Positions 46,708 to 55,913 of a DNA stretch of 56,096 nucleotides are shown one piece after another. The position numbers and the translations under genes were made by a program. The DNA lies in assembly GCA_019116025.1 (NCBI GenBank), contig DXCM01000017.1, forward strand, positions 1 through 56,096, in the 5' to 3' direction. Within the stretch, counting starts at the first letter, position 1; each line of letters begins with the position of its first letter. This DNA comes from Candidatus Companilactobacillus pullicola. Lineage in GTDB: Bacteria; Bacillota; Bacilli; Lactobacillales; Lactobacillaceae. A model generated the notes under the pieces. The model was not told the origin of the DNA. It saw nothing but the letters and a program-made list of their open reading frames with translations, and made no database searches.

Positions 46708-47181
46708 ATGAAGATTAAAACGATATTTTTAAAATTAGTTACAGCTATTATCGATTTGTTTGTCTTATTTTTTGTTTTTACTTTAACAATGGGAATCGTT
46801 TCGTCTATTAAAGAGAGCTCAATTTTTGGATTACAAATTTTAACAGCTAGTTCTTTGTTCTTAGGTTGTTTAGTAATTTTTGGTATTAGTTATTATTTAT
46901 TTAGAATCTTCCTTTTAATTGATCAGCGGGATTTCTTCAGTAAAATCGCTTTACATGCAGTTAAGATGATTCGTTATTTATTTATCGCTGAATTTGTGAT
47001 CTTGTTAGGTATTATGCCGTTTGTCTACTATACAGCTGATCATGGAGATGCACCGGGGCTAATTATTATTGTGGGTGCAGTTGTATTCTTACCTCTAGCC
47101 ATAGCTACTTTTGTTTATACGATGGAACAGATTTTGGATAATTCTATTAAAATGAAGGATGAAAATGATTTGACGATATGA
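46708..47181 (+). CDS. DUF2975 membrane protein
   Basis: The 157-residue protein has four transmembrane segments (about 8-30, 40-63, 85-107 and 115-137). A DUF2975 protein followed by a short Cro/CI-type regulator is a known gene pair in Firmicutes; its function is not known. The start at 46708 follows GGGAG; the ATG at 46690 lies upstream of that site. The stop overlaps the next start by 4 nt. Confidence 0.8.
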   Translation: MKIKTIFLKLVTAIIDLFVLFFVFTLTMGIVSSIKESSIFGLQILTASSLFLGCLVIFGISYYLFRIFLLIDQRDFFSKIALHAVKMIRYLFIAEFVILLGIMPFVYYTADHGDAPGLIIIVGAVVFLPLAIATFVYTMEQILDNSIKMKDENDLTI

Positions 47182-47387
47182 TAAAAGTTAATTTGGATTT
47201 TATGTTGTTAAAGAAGAAAATGACGGTCGTAGAATTGGCAGAAAAGGTGGGAATCACTCAAGCTAATATTTCTATCCTGAAGAACAATCGTGCTAAAGCG
47301 ATTCGTTTTTCAACATTAGAAAAAATTTGTCAGGTTTTGGAATGTCAGCCAGGCGATATTTTGGAATATACTGTAGATGATGAATAG
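47178..47387 (+). CDS. XRE-family small DNA-binding regulator
   Basis: The 69-residue protein is a single helix-turn-helix of the YozG type (KKKMTVVELAEKVGITQANISILKNN, about 12-37) with a C-terminal EKICQVLECQPGDILEY typical of DUF2975 partners. It probably regulates its own operon through the inverted repeat at 46631-46658 (inference). Confidence 0.88.
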   Translation: MIKVNLDFMLLKKKMTVVELAEKVGITQANISILKNNRAKAIRFSTLEKICQVLECQPGDILEYTVDDE

Positions 47388-47397
47388 ACAAAAAAAC

Positions 47398-47436
47398 CTC
47401 TGGATTGCTTAATTGAAAGTAATTCAGAGATTTTTT
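47398..47436. terminator. Two-way terminator between convergent genes
   Basis: CTCTGGATT and AATTCAGAG pair and are flanked by A's on the left and Ts on the right. They separate the XRE gene from the convergent surface protein gene. Confidence 0.8.
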
Positions 47437-47442
47437 ATTTGG

Positions 47443-49617
47443 TTATAGGTTCTTAATTAAATGTTTAAGAATTAAGAATAGAGCTAGGAATGATCCCACA
47501 ATTGCCATGAATAGACCACTGTCATTACCAGTTTGAGGGAATCTTCTTTGACCAGTTGCTGAACTTGATCCTTTAGAAGCAACAGTACCAATAGTACCTA
47601 TGCTTCCACTATTATTACCACTGTTATTGGTATTAATTGGTGGGATAACTTCGTCAGGACTTGGTGCAGGAGTTATAGCACTAGGATTTTCAGGTTTAGT
47701 TGATGGTGTAGAGGTTCCAGGTATTTCTGGTTTAACAGGAACTGTGGTACCAGGTATTTCAGGAACTTCGGGTTTAACAGGAGGTTCTGTAGTGCCGGGT
47801 TTTTCAGGTTCTTCAGGTTTAACAGGAGGTTCTGTAGTACCGGGTTTTTCAGGTTCTTCGGGTTTAACGGGAGGTTCTGTAGTACCAGGGTTCTCAGGTT
47901 CTTCAGGTTTAACAGGAGGATTTGTAGTGCCGGGGTTCTCAGTACCAGGATTTTCAGGTTCTTCAGGATTTGTGGTGCCAGGATTCTCAGTACCAGGGTT
48001 TTCAGTACCGGGTTCGCCAGGATTTGTAACAGGAGGTGTTTCTTCTTCAACATCTCTAGCACCTAGTTCTGTTGTTGCATTAGCAGTAATACTAAATTCT
48101 ATTGGTTCTTCATTTAATTCATAGCCTTCAGGGGCTTTAGTTTCAACAAAATAATATGTTCCGACAGGTAAGCCAGTAACATTGATTTGACCATTTTCGT
48201 TAGTTGTCAAATCGCTTTGGATAACGTTTTTGTTTGCGTCTAGTAAATTATATACAGCACCAGGCAAAAGCTTATTACTTACTGAATCAACTTTGGTCAA
48301 TGTTACGTTACCAGTGAATGGTTCGTCAGTCTCAGAAAGATCGATATTCAATGAACCATCAGAGGCTGAAGGAACTGTAACAACGATTGGTGTTGTATTC
48401 AATTCATAACCTTCAGGAGCTTTTACTTCAGTGAGAGTATATGTGCCGAGTGGCAAATTTTTAATATTAATTACACCATTTTCGTCTGTTGTAGCATTAG
48501 AAATGATGACATTGCCATTGCTATCCTTTAATTCGTATTCAGCACCAGCTAAAAGTTTTCCAGAAATGGAATCAGTCTTTGTAAGTTTAATGGTTCCGAC
48601 TTCTTCACCATTACCGGTACCACTACCACCCCAAGATGTGCTGGAGTCGACGGAATAATTACCTTCGCTTGAACCCATTGTAGCGTGGTTAGTCCAAGTG
48701 TTAGTGCCATCAGGATTAGGTGTAACTTTGACTCTGTAATAAATATCAACAGCTGTTGTAACATTTCCAGGGAAGCTAATTTCAACAACATTTCCGTTAA
48801 CAGTGACATTAGGTGTCAATTGTTGACCATTGCTTACGAAACCACCATTTTGGTAAGAACCACCGATAGCGGTTAGAGAGCCAGGGATATATTCTTCGTT
48901 AGGTCCAAGAGTATCTCGGATAACAACGTTGCTTAGATTGTGTTCATTAGGATTAAAGGCAATATTCCAAGTTAGTTCGTTAGGAACATTGTTTTGATCA
49001 TAACCAGCAACCCAGCCAACTTTATTGAACATCCAATTCATACCTTCATTTTCATTACCAGTATTAGTACCTTTACCAATAAGGGTCAATGTACCTTTAC
49101 GGTTGATTGAAGTATTAGATAAAGCATCATTGAAAGTGATTGTACCAGTAGTTTCACCATTTTTGATGGTACCAGTACCAATTTGAACGCTATTGGAATC
49201 GTAGATAGGGAATGATAAATCACCGGAAGCTACTATTCCGTTAGGGAGTTCAAAATCAGATGTATCGCCGGCATTGATTTGGACACCGTCGGGAATACTC
49301 CAATTATAGTTAACGTTGAAGTTCAACCAAGTATACAAATTATCGTTAGGTCCAACAGGATTACCATTGATATCAGTAACAACCGCATCTTCACCGTTTA
49401 ATCCAGTAAGGCCTTCAATAAAACGGGGCGTAATGACTGGATCAGTGGAAGCTTTGGTCGTTGTTGAACTAACAGAAGGATCTGTAGTTTTCAAAGTTGA
49501 GGATGAATCAGCTTGTGAGGTTGTTGCAGCTCTTACAGTTTGCCCACTAGGCACAAAGATCAGCAAAAATGTTAAAACCAATCCGACTAAAGTTATATAA
49601 AGCAGCGATTTTTTCAT
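47443..49617 (-). CDS. Sortase-anchored surface protein with Cna_B domains
   Basis: The 724-residue wall protein has a signal peptide (about 1-31), an N-terminal adhesin-type Ig-like region (about 60-335) as in collagen/fibrinogen-binding proteins, two Cna_B/SpaA domains (about 335-420 and 428-510) each with a TLTK or KLTK lysine and a late ETKAPEGYEL or EVKAPEGYEL glutamate that can form isopeptide bonds, then a Pro/Glu/Gly/Thr-rich stalk with repeated EEPEKPGTTEPPVKP units, and a C-terminal FPQTG sorting signal plus hydrophobic and basic tail. The start at 49617 follows GGAGAT; ATGs at 49632 and 49626 precede or overlap that site. The ligand is unknown. Confidence 0.9.
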   Translation of the reverse strand: MKKSLLYITLVGLVLTFLLIFVPSGQTVRAATTSQADSSSTLKTTDPSVSSTTTKASTDPVITPRFIEGLTGLNGEDAVVTDINGNPVGPNDNLYTWLNFNVNYNWSIPDGVQINAGDTSDFELPNGIVASGDLSFPIYDSNSVQIGTGTIKNGETTGTITFNDALSNTSINRKGTLTLIGKGTNTGNENEGMNWMFNKVGWVAGYDQNNVPNELTWNIAFNPNEHNLSNVVIRDTLGPNEEYIPGSLTAIGGSYQNGGFVSNGQQLTPNVTVNGNVVEISFPGNVTTAVDIYYRVKVTPNPDGTNTWTNHATMGSSEGNYSVDSSTSWGGSGTGNGEEVGTIKLTKTDSISGKLLAGAEYELKDSNGNVIISNATTDENGVINIKNLPLGTYTLTEVKAPEGYELNTTPIVVTVPSASDGSLNIDLSETDEPFTGNVTLTKVDSVSNKLLPGAVYNLLDANKNVIQSDLTTNENGQINVTGLPVGTYYFVETKAPEGYELNEEPIEFSITANATTELGARDVEEETPPVTNPGEPGTENPGTENPGTTNPEEPENPGTENPGTTNPPVKPEEPENPGTTEPPVKPEEPEKPGTTEPPVKPEEPEKPGTTEPPVKPEVPEIPGTTVPVKPEIPGTSTPSTKPENPSAITPAPSPDEVIPPINTNNSGNNSGSIGTIGTVASKGSSSATGQRRFPQTGNDSGLFMAIVGSFLALFLILKHLIKNL
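47690..48040. repeat. Tandem repeat region in the surface protein stalk
   Basis: About seven imperfect units of roughly 45 nt encode variants of PEEPEKPGTTEPPVK and PGTENPGTTNP. Unit number is expected to vary between strains by slippage, changing stalk length. Confidence 0.85.
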
Positions 49618-49689
49618 TTTATACATCTCCATTGAAAGAGTATGTTAGATTTTCAGTCTGCACAAACTCATTAAACTATTGTAAAAAAG

Positions 49690-49728
49690 CAATAAGCCAG
49701 TATCCTTTCGCTTTTATTAGGCTTATTG
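49690..49728 (-). terminator. Possible attenuator before the surface protein gene
   Basis: On the minus strand CAATAAGCC and GGCTTATTG are perfect 9-nt arms around 21 nt, followed by CTTTTTT, 72 nt before the gene's start. A promoter-like TATACT lies upstream near 49770. If the RNA starts there, this terminator must be bypassed. Confidence 0.55.
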
Positions 49729-49867
49729 TTTGAACGGTTAAAGCTATGTTCTTTTTTACGCCTAGAGTATAAATCGGTGCTTTATAATAGTAAAAAAATT
49801 AGACCACTTATTAGTGATTGTTTACATAATGGAATTATTGAAGTAGACCGATTCTTGAAACACAAGA

Positions 49868-49920
49868 AAAAAGTCTTCAAATCTTTAGACATATTATCTA
49901 TGGATTTGAAGACTTTTTGC
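49868..49920. terminator. Two-way terminator
   Basis: AAAAAGTCTTCAAATC pairs with GATTTGAAGACTTTTT over a 16-bp perfect stem. It terminates the YhgE-type gene on the minus strand and any plus-strand transcript. Confidence 0.88.
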
Positions 49921-49928
49921 TATCTGTT

Positions 49929-52481
49929 TTAAACAATTGAGTGTTCAGCGGCTTCTTTAGTGTAGTCAATTTCTGAAATATGAGTTTTCCTTCTGATAAA
50001 GAAAAGAATGCTGAGAAGTGAAAATAGTAAGGTGATTGCCAAAAGGGTCAACATATCGGATGCAGCCGAATCACCAATCATTAGTGTCTGTCTTAAACCG
50101 TCGACACTGTAGGACATTGGTAGCCAAGGGTGAATCGTCTCAAAGAATTTATTTGATAACTCAATTGGATAGGTTCCGGCCGAGCCACCTAATTGGAAAA
50201 CTAGAAGAATCATACTTAAAAATGATCCAACTTTTCCCAGTACTAGGTTGAGCCAATAAACAATCGACATGAAAGTCAGCCCCGTTAAAATGAGCATAAC
50301 TAAAGTTGAGAAAGGACGAACTGGGGCTAATCCGTCGATGGCACTTAACAATAGAAAGACGGCAATAGCTTCTAAGAATACGAAAGCACCAGTGATTGTT
50401 GATTTGCTGGCCCACCAACTGACACCAGTACGTGGGAATTTTCTTGGAGTATAGATATCAAACATTAAGTTAAAGGCCAAAGCACCAACAAATAGTGAAA
50501 CGGAAAGCATGTAAGGAGCCATTCCTGTACCATTATTTGGTGCGGTATCTCTTTCCTTATGTTTGGTAGTCGTCGGTTTAGCTAGTTGATCATAGGTTAG
50601 GTCAGTCGCTTTGATATTGGATTTTTTAGCACCAGCGACTAATTCCTTATTTAAGGTGTTATTACCATTAGTTACTTGTTGGATTCCGCTACCCATTTGT
50701 TCGGAGCCAGAAACTAGTTCTTGGGAGCCACTGTTTATCTGTTGTGCTCCAGAAGCTAGTTGAGTAGCACCGCTTGTTAAAGTTGTTCCGTTAGTAACTA
50801 ATTGACTGATTCCAGAGTTAAGGGAATCAGTACCAGTTGCCAATTGACTAACGCCAGATGTCAAAGCTGGCATTTGATTATTTAGTGAGTTAATACCGTT
50901 ACTCAAATTATTGGCACCAGTAGTTAAAGAGGAATTATTATTGGCTAATTGAGTGACACCAGAATTCAATTGAGCAGTACCCTGAGTTAACTGAGTTGTA
51001 TTGGCATTTAATTCATTAAGACCATTACTCAATTGACTCATACCAGATGATGCATTTTGCAGTTGTGTTGTTAACTGTTGAGAACCAGATGCTAGTTGTT
51101 CAATAACAGTTGTCAAATCATTATTACTATTTGAAAGACTATCTAATTGTGATATTGCACTTTCTTGGGTGGTCATAAGATTGGTTAAATCTTTAGACAG
51201 AGTATCAGTGATTTGACTCAAACTATTATCATTTGAAGTAGTGACAGCACTAAGGATAGCAGCCTTTTGAGCAGCAGTTAATCCTTGCTGATCAGCGACT
51301 TGAGAAACACTTTGGGTCATTTGATTATTTGAGTCAGCTTGAGATTCGATAGCCTTTTGTAAAGAACTCAAATCATTTTTGATAGTGTTGGCTTGTTGAC
51401 TATTGTTGTCAGCAAGTTGTGCTTTGAGATTTTTAATGGAACTTTGAACCTGTGTGGTATTACTTAATCCATCGCTGACCTTTTGAAGATTGTCGGTTAA
51501 TTCTTGACTAGATTGATGTAATTGACTTAATCCAGAGTTCAAAGTTTGCGAACTATTAGCCAAAGTATTAGTTCCGTTATTTAGGGCTTGTGATCCTGAA
51601 TACAGACTATTGCTAGCAGTATTTAAACTGGTTACGCCATTTGTGTAATTTTGTAGGCCGGAAGTCAAGGTGTTACTGCCATTTGCTAGTTGATTAACTC
51701 CAGTAGATAAAGTTTGAGATTTGTCATTCAGTTGGTGGATGCCGTTTGAAAGTGTTTGTGAACCCGATGCAACTTGATTAACGCCTGAAATATATTGGCT
51801 TAAACCTTGATTTAAAGTGTTAGCACCGTTACTGAAAGTTAAAGTGCTGGCAGATAAAGTGTTGAGTCCAGTCGTTAATTGTGAGTTAGCACTCTCTAGT
51901 TTTTGACCACCGGTGGTTAATTTTTGACTGCCAGTGGCGGCTTTATTCATACCTTTTGAGACTTGCTTGAGAGCTTGGAACATAGTTTTTGAATAGGTCC
52001 TGGTTACTTGCTCAGAAACACCTTGAGCAGCTTGTTGGGCAGCCGAAGCAGTCATCTTAGAAGCTGTGAAGTTATGGCCGGCACTGGTTTCATAATGCAG
52101 GATCATCTTTTTAGGATTCGTATTCAATAATGTGGTAGCGTTTTGCGAAAAGTTCTTAGGGATAGTAATTACCATATAGTATTTGCCATCACTCAAACCT
52201 TTTTGCGCTTGTTGCTGAGAATTGAGGATGTGAAAGTCCATATCCTTTGAATTCTTTAGCTTTTTTGTAAGATCTTTTCCAACTTTTAAATCTGTTCCTT
52301 GATAATTCACCGACTTATCGTTGTTAACGACAGCAACTGGTAAATTTTTCAATTGTCCATAGGGGTCCCACATGGATTTAAGAAAGGTTACAGAATAGAT
52401 GGATGGAATAAAGATCATAACTGCAAATACAATCACCATTAGCTTATGTTTTAACAGGTATTTCCATTCCTCTTTGATCAT
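49929..52481 (-). CDS. YhgE/Pip-type membrane protein with long repeat region
   Basis: The 850-residue protein has one N-terminal transmembrane segment (about 12-33), a conserved LPVAVVNNDKSV region (about 43-54), a very long extracytoplasmic section (about 165-640) made of repeating Leu/Ser/Gly/Asn heptad-like units such as LNSGVTQLANN and LSNGINSL, and five to six C-terminal transmembrane helices (about 660-830). The layout is that of phage-infection proteins (Pip/YhgE) and EsaA-like proteins. It may act in export or as a phage receptor. AAAGGAG precedes the start. It is divergent from a TetR-type regulator. Confidence 0.88.
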   Translation of the reverse strand: MIKEEWKYLLKHKLMVIVFAVMIFIPSIYSVTFLKSMWDPYGQLKNLPVAVVNNDKSVNYQGTDLKVGKDLTKKLKNSKDMDFHILNSQQQAQKGLSDGKYYMVITIPKNFSQNATTLLNTNPKKMILHYETSAGHNFTASKMTASAAQQAAQGVSEQVTRTYSKTMFQALKQVSKGMNKAATGSQKLTTGGQKLESANSQLTTGLNTLSASTLTFSNGANTLNQGLSQYISGVNQVASGSQTLSNGIHQLNDKSQTLSTGVNQLANGSNTLTSGLQNYTNGVTSLNTASNSLYSGSQALNNGTNTLANSSQTLNSGLSQLHQSSQELTDNLQKVSDGLSNTTQVQSSIKNLKAQLADNNSQQANTIKNDLSSLQKAIESQADSNNQMTQSVSQVADQQGLTAAQKAAILSAVTTSNDNSLSQITDTLSKDLTNLMTTQESAISQLDSLSNSNNDLTTVIEQLASGSQQLTTQLQNASSGMSQLSNGLNELNANTTQLTQGTAQLNSGVTQLANNNSSLTTGANNLSNGINSLNNQMPALTSGVSQLATGTDSLNSGISQLVTNGTTLTSGATQLASGAQQINSGSQELVSGSEQMGSGIQQVTNGNNTLNKELVAGAKKSNIKATDLTYDQLAKPTTTKHKERDTAPNNGTGMAPYMLSVSLFVGALAFNLMFDIYTPRKFPRTGVSWWASKSTITGAFVFLEAIAVFLLLSAIDGLAPVRPFSTLVMLILTGLTFMSIVYWLNLVLGKVGSFLSMILLVFQLGGSAGTYPIELSNKFFETIHPWLPMSYSVDGLRQTLMIGDSAASDMLTLLAITLLFSLLSILFFIRRKTHISEIDYTKEAAEHSIV

Positions 52482-52556
52482 TTGTATTACTCCTTTAGAA
52501 AATATGTTATAGTTGGCGTGAATTAATACTCAACTGTGGCTTAAATGATAAACATA

Positions 52557-52599
52557 TTGATATTTCATTTCCACAACATAAATACACAATGTGTGTATT
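52557..52599 (+). promoter_or_regulatory. TetR promoter with palindromic operator
   Basis: AATACACA-ATG-TGTGTATT (52581-52599) has perfect 8-nt arms. It overlaps the -10 TAAATA (52579-52584) that follows TTGATA (52557-52562) by 16 nt. The regulator encoded 23 nt downstream probably represses itself, and perhaps the divergent YhgE-type gene, through this site. Confidence 0.7.
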
Positions 52600-52621
52600 A
52601 TCTTAAAAGAGGCGAAAATAA

Positions 52622-53212
52622 ATGGCTAAAATTGACCGAAGAGTACAGAAAACTAATCAAGCATTACAGTCGGCTTTTAGACAACTTGCAAGTGGCAGTA
52701 GCTATCGTGACATTACTGTCAAGAAATTGACTGAAACAGCGGGAATAAATCGTAAGACATTTTATCTACACTATGATTCAATCGATGATTTTTCCAATAC
52801 TGTCGTTGATGAAATTGCCGATAAGTTATTAACATTGATTACAGGTCAACCATTAAAGGATAGTCTGGCCAAACCAGGCTATATTTTTGATCGGGTATTC
52901 AACTTTTTCCAACAATCACGAGAGTTTTATACTTTTATGATGACCTCAATGGACTACAGCTTTTTATCTCGGAAAGTGGAAGCTAAGGTAGTTGAAGGTT
53001 TTGCTCAAGCAATTCAAGATCAATATGGAACATCACAATTAGATTCATATATCTGCGCCAGTTTTTTTATTCGTAATACGATGATGATGTTTCGCTTATA
53101 TAGTAGCGGTTTAGTTCAATTAGATAAGAGTGAGTTCAGGAATCGTTTGATTCGCTTAAATACTAGTGGCTTGAGCTCGTTCATTGATTTAAATCGCCAA
53201 TCGGAAAAATAA
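52622..53212 (+). CDS. TetR-family regulator
   Basis: The 196-residue protein has an N-terminal helix-turn-helix (KIDRRVQKTNQALQSAFRQL...ITVKKLTETAGINRKTFYLHYDSIDD, about 2-55) and an all-helical C-terminal domain. The KTFYLHYDSIDDF motif is typical of the DhaS-like subgroup that sits next to YhgE/Pip genes in lactobacilli. GAGGCGAA precedes the start. Ligand unknown. Confidence 0.88.
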   Translation: MAKIDRRVQKTNQALQSAFRQLASGSSYRDITVKKLTETAGINRKTFYLHYDSIDDFSNTVVDEIADKLLTLITGQPLKDSLAKPGYIFDRVFNFFQQSREFYTFMMTSMDYSFLSRKVEAKVVEGFAQAIQDQYGTSQLDSYICASFFIRNTMMMFRLYSSGLVQLDKSEFRNRLIRLNTSGLSSFIDLNRQSEK

Positions 53213-53330
53213 AGTTGATGAGACTAAATACAAATATCTAAAAAAGCGCTATCATTATATTAGTTATTATATTTGACTAAAAACATTCTTATGAATTTTT
53301 GAATAAAATAACGGAGGGAGTGTGAATTTA

Positions 53331-54614
53331 ATGGAATTAGAGCAAAAATTAAACCAAAAGCAAACTCAAGGTTTGTCTCTAACACAGGGAATGAGACAAT
53401 CAATTTTAGTATTGCAATCAGATGCAATTGATTTAGCTGAATACTTAAATGAACAAAGTTTGGAAAACCCACTATTTGATGTACATGTTGATTTAGATAT
53501 GCCATTTATTGAAAATAATAATCAAGCTTCATATCAAATTAAAGATGATCAACAATCACTATTTGAATATCTTTTGGATCAAGTTCAATTGACGATGCGA
53601 AAGACACCTTTACGTGATTTAGTCGTTTACTTAATTGAGCAATTAGATCCAAATGGCTATTTAACTATGTCAGATAAGGAAATATTGGCAGAATTAAAAG
53701 ATGTCACGCCAATTATGTTATTAGATGCTAAGACACTTTTACATCAATTGGACCCACCGGGGATCGGTGCTAGAAATTTGCAGGAATGTCTGTATTTGCA
53801 AGCTGAGGCGGATAATGCTGACCCTGTAATAATGTCAATGTTGAGCGATAATTTTGAAATGTTAGCTAAACATGAATGGAAACAATTGAAACGTAAACTG
53901 AAATTATCAAATGAAGAGTTACAAAAAAATGTTGATTTCATTCAGTCATTAACAGCCAATCCAGGTCAAAGATATACCTCACAGAATGAACAATACGTTG
54001 TCCCTGAATTAAGAATCAAAAAAAATAAAGACAAATTAACTTTGTCAGTGACTAAATATGGGCAACCTCAGATTGTTTTTGCTGAAGAGACTTATGATCG
54101 TTTGTCGCAATCTACTGATGAAGATGTTAAAAAGTATATTTATGAGAAATATAATCAATATAAGTCGTTAAATTATAATTTGCAGCGTCGAATTGAAACA
54201 ATTTCCATTATTGGTAAGTGTATTGTGAAAGCACAATATAAGTTCTTTATGCAGGAAACCAATGCATTGGAACCACTATTGATCAGGGATGTTGCTCAAA
54301 AACTTCAATTGAGTGAATCAACTGTAAGTAGAACTATTAACGGTAAATACATTCAAACTGATTTTGGTATTTTTGAATTGAAGAGATTCTTCTCACGTAG
54401 AAGTAAGGTAAACGTAGGCGAAGATGATAAGTCAGTTGATCAAGTTAAGGCTAAGATCAAGAATATTATTGATAATGAAGATAAAAAGAAGCCTTTGAGC
54501 GATCAGAAGATTTCTAATTTATTAGTCGAGGATAATTTGAAGATTGCTCGTAGAACTGTGGCTAAGTATCGTGAAGAGTTAGGATATCCAGCTACTGGCC
54601 GTCGAAGAAAGTAA
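53331..54614 (+). CDS. rpoN: RNA polymerase sigma-54 factor
   Basis: The 427-residue protein has the N-terminal Gln/Leu-rich activator region (ELEQKLNQKQTQGLSLTQGMRQS), a core-binding region (about 70-250, with LDPPGIGARNLQECL), a helix-turn-helix (ESTVSRTINGKYIQTDFGIFELKRFFS) and a C-terminal RpoN box region (IARRTVAKYREELGYPATGRRRK). The ATG at 53331 has GGAGGG 11 nt upstream; the GTG at 53322 is too close to it. In lactobacilli sigma-54 commonly drives mannose-type PTS operons with a LevR/ManR activator. Neither is in this window. Confidence 0.95.
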   Translation: MELEQKLNQKQTQGLSLTQGMRQSILVLQSDAIDLAEYLNEQSLENPLFDVHVDLDMPFIENNNQASYQIKDDQQSLFEYLLDQVQLTMRKTPLRDLVVYLIEQLDPNGYLTMSDKEILAELKDVTPIMLLDAKTLLHQLDPPGIGARNLQECLYLQAEADNADPVIMSMLSDNFEMLAKHEWKQLKRKLKLSNEELQKNVDFIQSLTANPGQRYTSQNEQYVVPELRIKKNKDKLTLSVTKYGQPQIVFAEETYDRLSQSTDEDVKKYIYEKYNQYKSLNYNLQRRIETISIIGKCIVKAQYKFFMQETNALEPLLIRDVAQKLQLSESTVSRTINGKYIQTDFGIFELKRFFSRRSKVNVGEDDKSVDQVKAKIKNIIDNEDKKKPLSDQKISNLLVEDNLKIARRTVAKYREELGYPATGRRRK

Positions 54615-54626
54615 GGACGTGTGTTT

Positions 54627-54650
54627 AAGTTTTTGCTCCGGACTAAATCC
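54627..54650 (+). repeat. Right-end fragment of a type B repeat
   Basis: AGTTTTTGCTCCGGACTAAA is the right terminal arm of a type B element, 13 nt after the rpoN stop. The body is missing, but the conserved outer flank (ATCCTACTTTGATTGTTTAA) continues after it. Confidence 0.75.
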
Positions 54651-54760
54651 TACTTTGATTGTTTAATTCACTGCATTTCATTTCGAAAAATGTGGTTCAT
54701 AGTGATTGTCTTAGGGATTTTTAGTCCTACGTGAGCAAATAAGAATTTTAAATTAAAAAA

Positions 54761-54813
54761 ATAGCCTCTATTAGATATTCAAGATATATACCTGAGTATC
54801 TAATAGGGGCTAT
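54761..54813. terminator. Two-way hairpin after rpoN
   Basis: ATAGCCTCTATTAGATA pairs with TATCTAATAGGGGCTAT, with A-rich left and weaker T-rich right flanks. It sits at the same distance from the repeat remnant as the hairpins between intact repeat pairs. Confidence 0.75.
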
Positions 54814-54903
54814 TCTTGTTTATTACTCAAAACCAAATTTAGGTGGCTACTGTTTGTTGTTTTGGCACAAAACTTTAGTTAAAGTATTACTAGAGGGAAA
54901 ATA

Positions 54904-55836
54904 ATGAATATTGGACAACTGATTAATCAAATTATTTTGATGTTCTGTTTAATGCTCGTGGGGGTTTTAATTAACAAATTAAAATTTATGCATGCACAGA
55001 CGTCAAATGATTTAACAAATGTTTTACTGTATATTGTTTCACCATGTTTAATTATCAATGCATTCGAGCAACCTTATTCTAATGATCGAATCAAACAATT
55101 TTTGCTGGCCGCTGCGGGTGTAATTATTTTATATCTAGTCGAAATTGTGATTGCCAAACTCGTTTTTGGTCACTTGAAGAATCGTAATCTAAGTAGAATC
55201 GCTCAATACGGTAGTATTTATTCTAATGCCGGGTTTATGGGAATCCCGTTGATCAGTTCGCTGTTCGGCTCAAAAGGTGTTTTCTTTGCGGTTGTATCTC
55301 TAGCAGCTTTTAACATTTTTAGTTGGACGCAAGGGGTATCGTTATTTAAAAATAATGATAGTGGTACAACTGAGAGAACTAACTGGAAGCAAGTCTTGTT
55401 GAACCCTAACATTATCGCGATTGTAGTTGGAGCTTTGTTCTTTGTCTTTTCAATAAAGATTCCAAGTATTCCTAATCAAATTATTAAGGATATCGGTTCT
55501 GTAAATACGCCACTATCGATGATTGTAATTGGTAATAGTTTGGCTAATATCAAATTCACCAGAGAAATGTTGAATAAAGAAATTGGATTGACGATTCTAT
55601 TTCGTAATTTACTATTTCCCATTTTGGGTATTGTGATTTTACGTTTAGTTGGAGTTACCGGAATTGCATTCTACACAACAATTGTTATGGCCGCCTGTCC
55701 GGTAGCGGGATTGGTAGTATTATTCACTTTACAAGTTCACGATGATACAGCACCAGCCATCTCAGCAATGAGTTTGTCGACCATTTTGTCGTTAGTTACG
55801 ATACCATTGATTTTTGCCTTAGGTAATATTTTGTAG
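54904..55836 (+). CDS. AEC-family transporter
   Basis: The 310-residue membrane protein of the auxin efflux carrier family has about ten transmembrane segments: LINQIILMFCLMLVGVLINKL at the start, SNAGFMGIPLISSLFG (the conserved Asn/Pro crossover region, about 102-117) and VNTPLSMIVIGNSLA in the second half. Bacterial members move malate or other organic acids. AGAGGGAAA precedes the start. Nothing nearby shows the substrate. Confidence 0.88.
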   Translation: MNIGQLINQIILMFCLMLVGVLINKLKFMHAQTSNDLTNVLLYIVSPCLIINAFEQPYSNDRIKQFLLAAAGVIILYLVEIVIAKLVFGHLKNRNLSRIAQYGSIYSNAGFMGIPLISSLFGSKGVFFAVVSLAAFNIFSWTQGVSLFKNNDSGTTERTNWKQVLLNPNIIAIVVGALFFVFSIKIPSIPNQIIKDIGSVNTPLSMIVIGNSLANIKFTREMLNKEIGLTILFRNLLFPILGIVILRLVGVTGIAFYTTIVMAACPVAGLVVLFTLQVHDDTAPAISAMSLSTILSLVTIPLIFALGNIL

Positions 55837-55913
55837 AGTAAAAAAAGATGAAATTTTGGTTCTTACTCAAACTTGGTTGTAACGTTAATACTAACTGATG
55901 TAGTTGAAATATT

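Noticed and set aside
47600..48124. 174-codon plus-strand frame opposite the surface protein stalk
   Set aside because: Its Gly/Ser/Val-rich repeats mirror the Pro/Glu/Thr repeats on the coding strand. It is a shadow of a tandem repeat.
49726..49932. 68-codon plus-strand frame
   Set aside because: It runs through the 16-bp terminator stem at 49868-49920 and lacks a ribosome site. The leader of the minus-strand gene explains the region better.
54863..54880. TTGGCACAAAACTTTAG, a possible sigma-54 promoter before the AEC gene next to rpoN
   Set aside because: The -24 TGGCAC is good, but the -12 part (TTTAG) lacks the GC dinucleotide that sigma-54 needs, and no activator gene is near.
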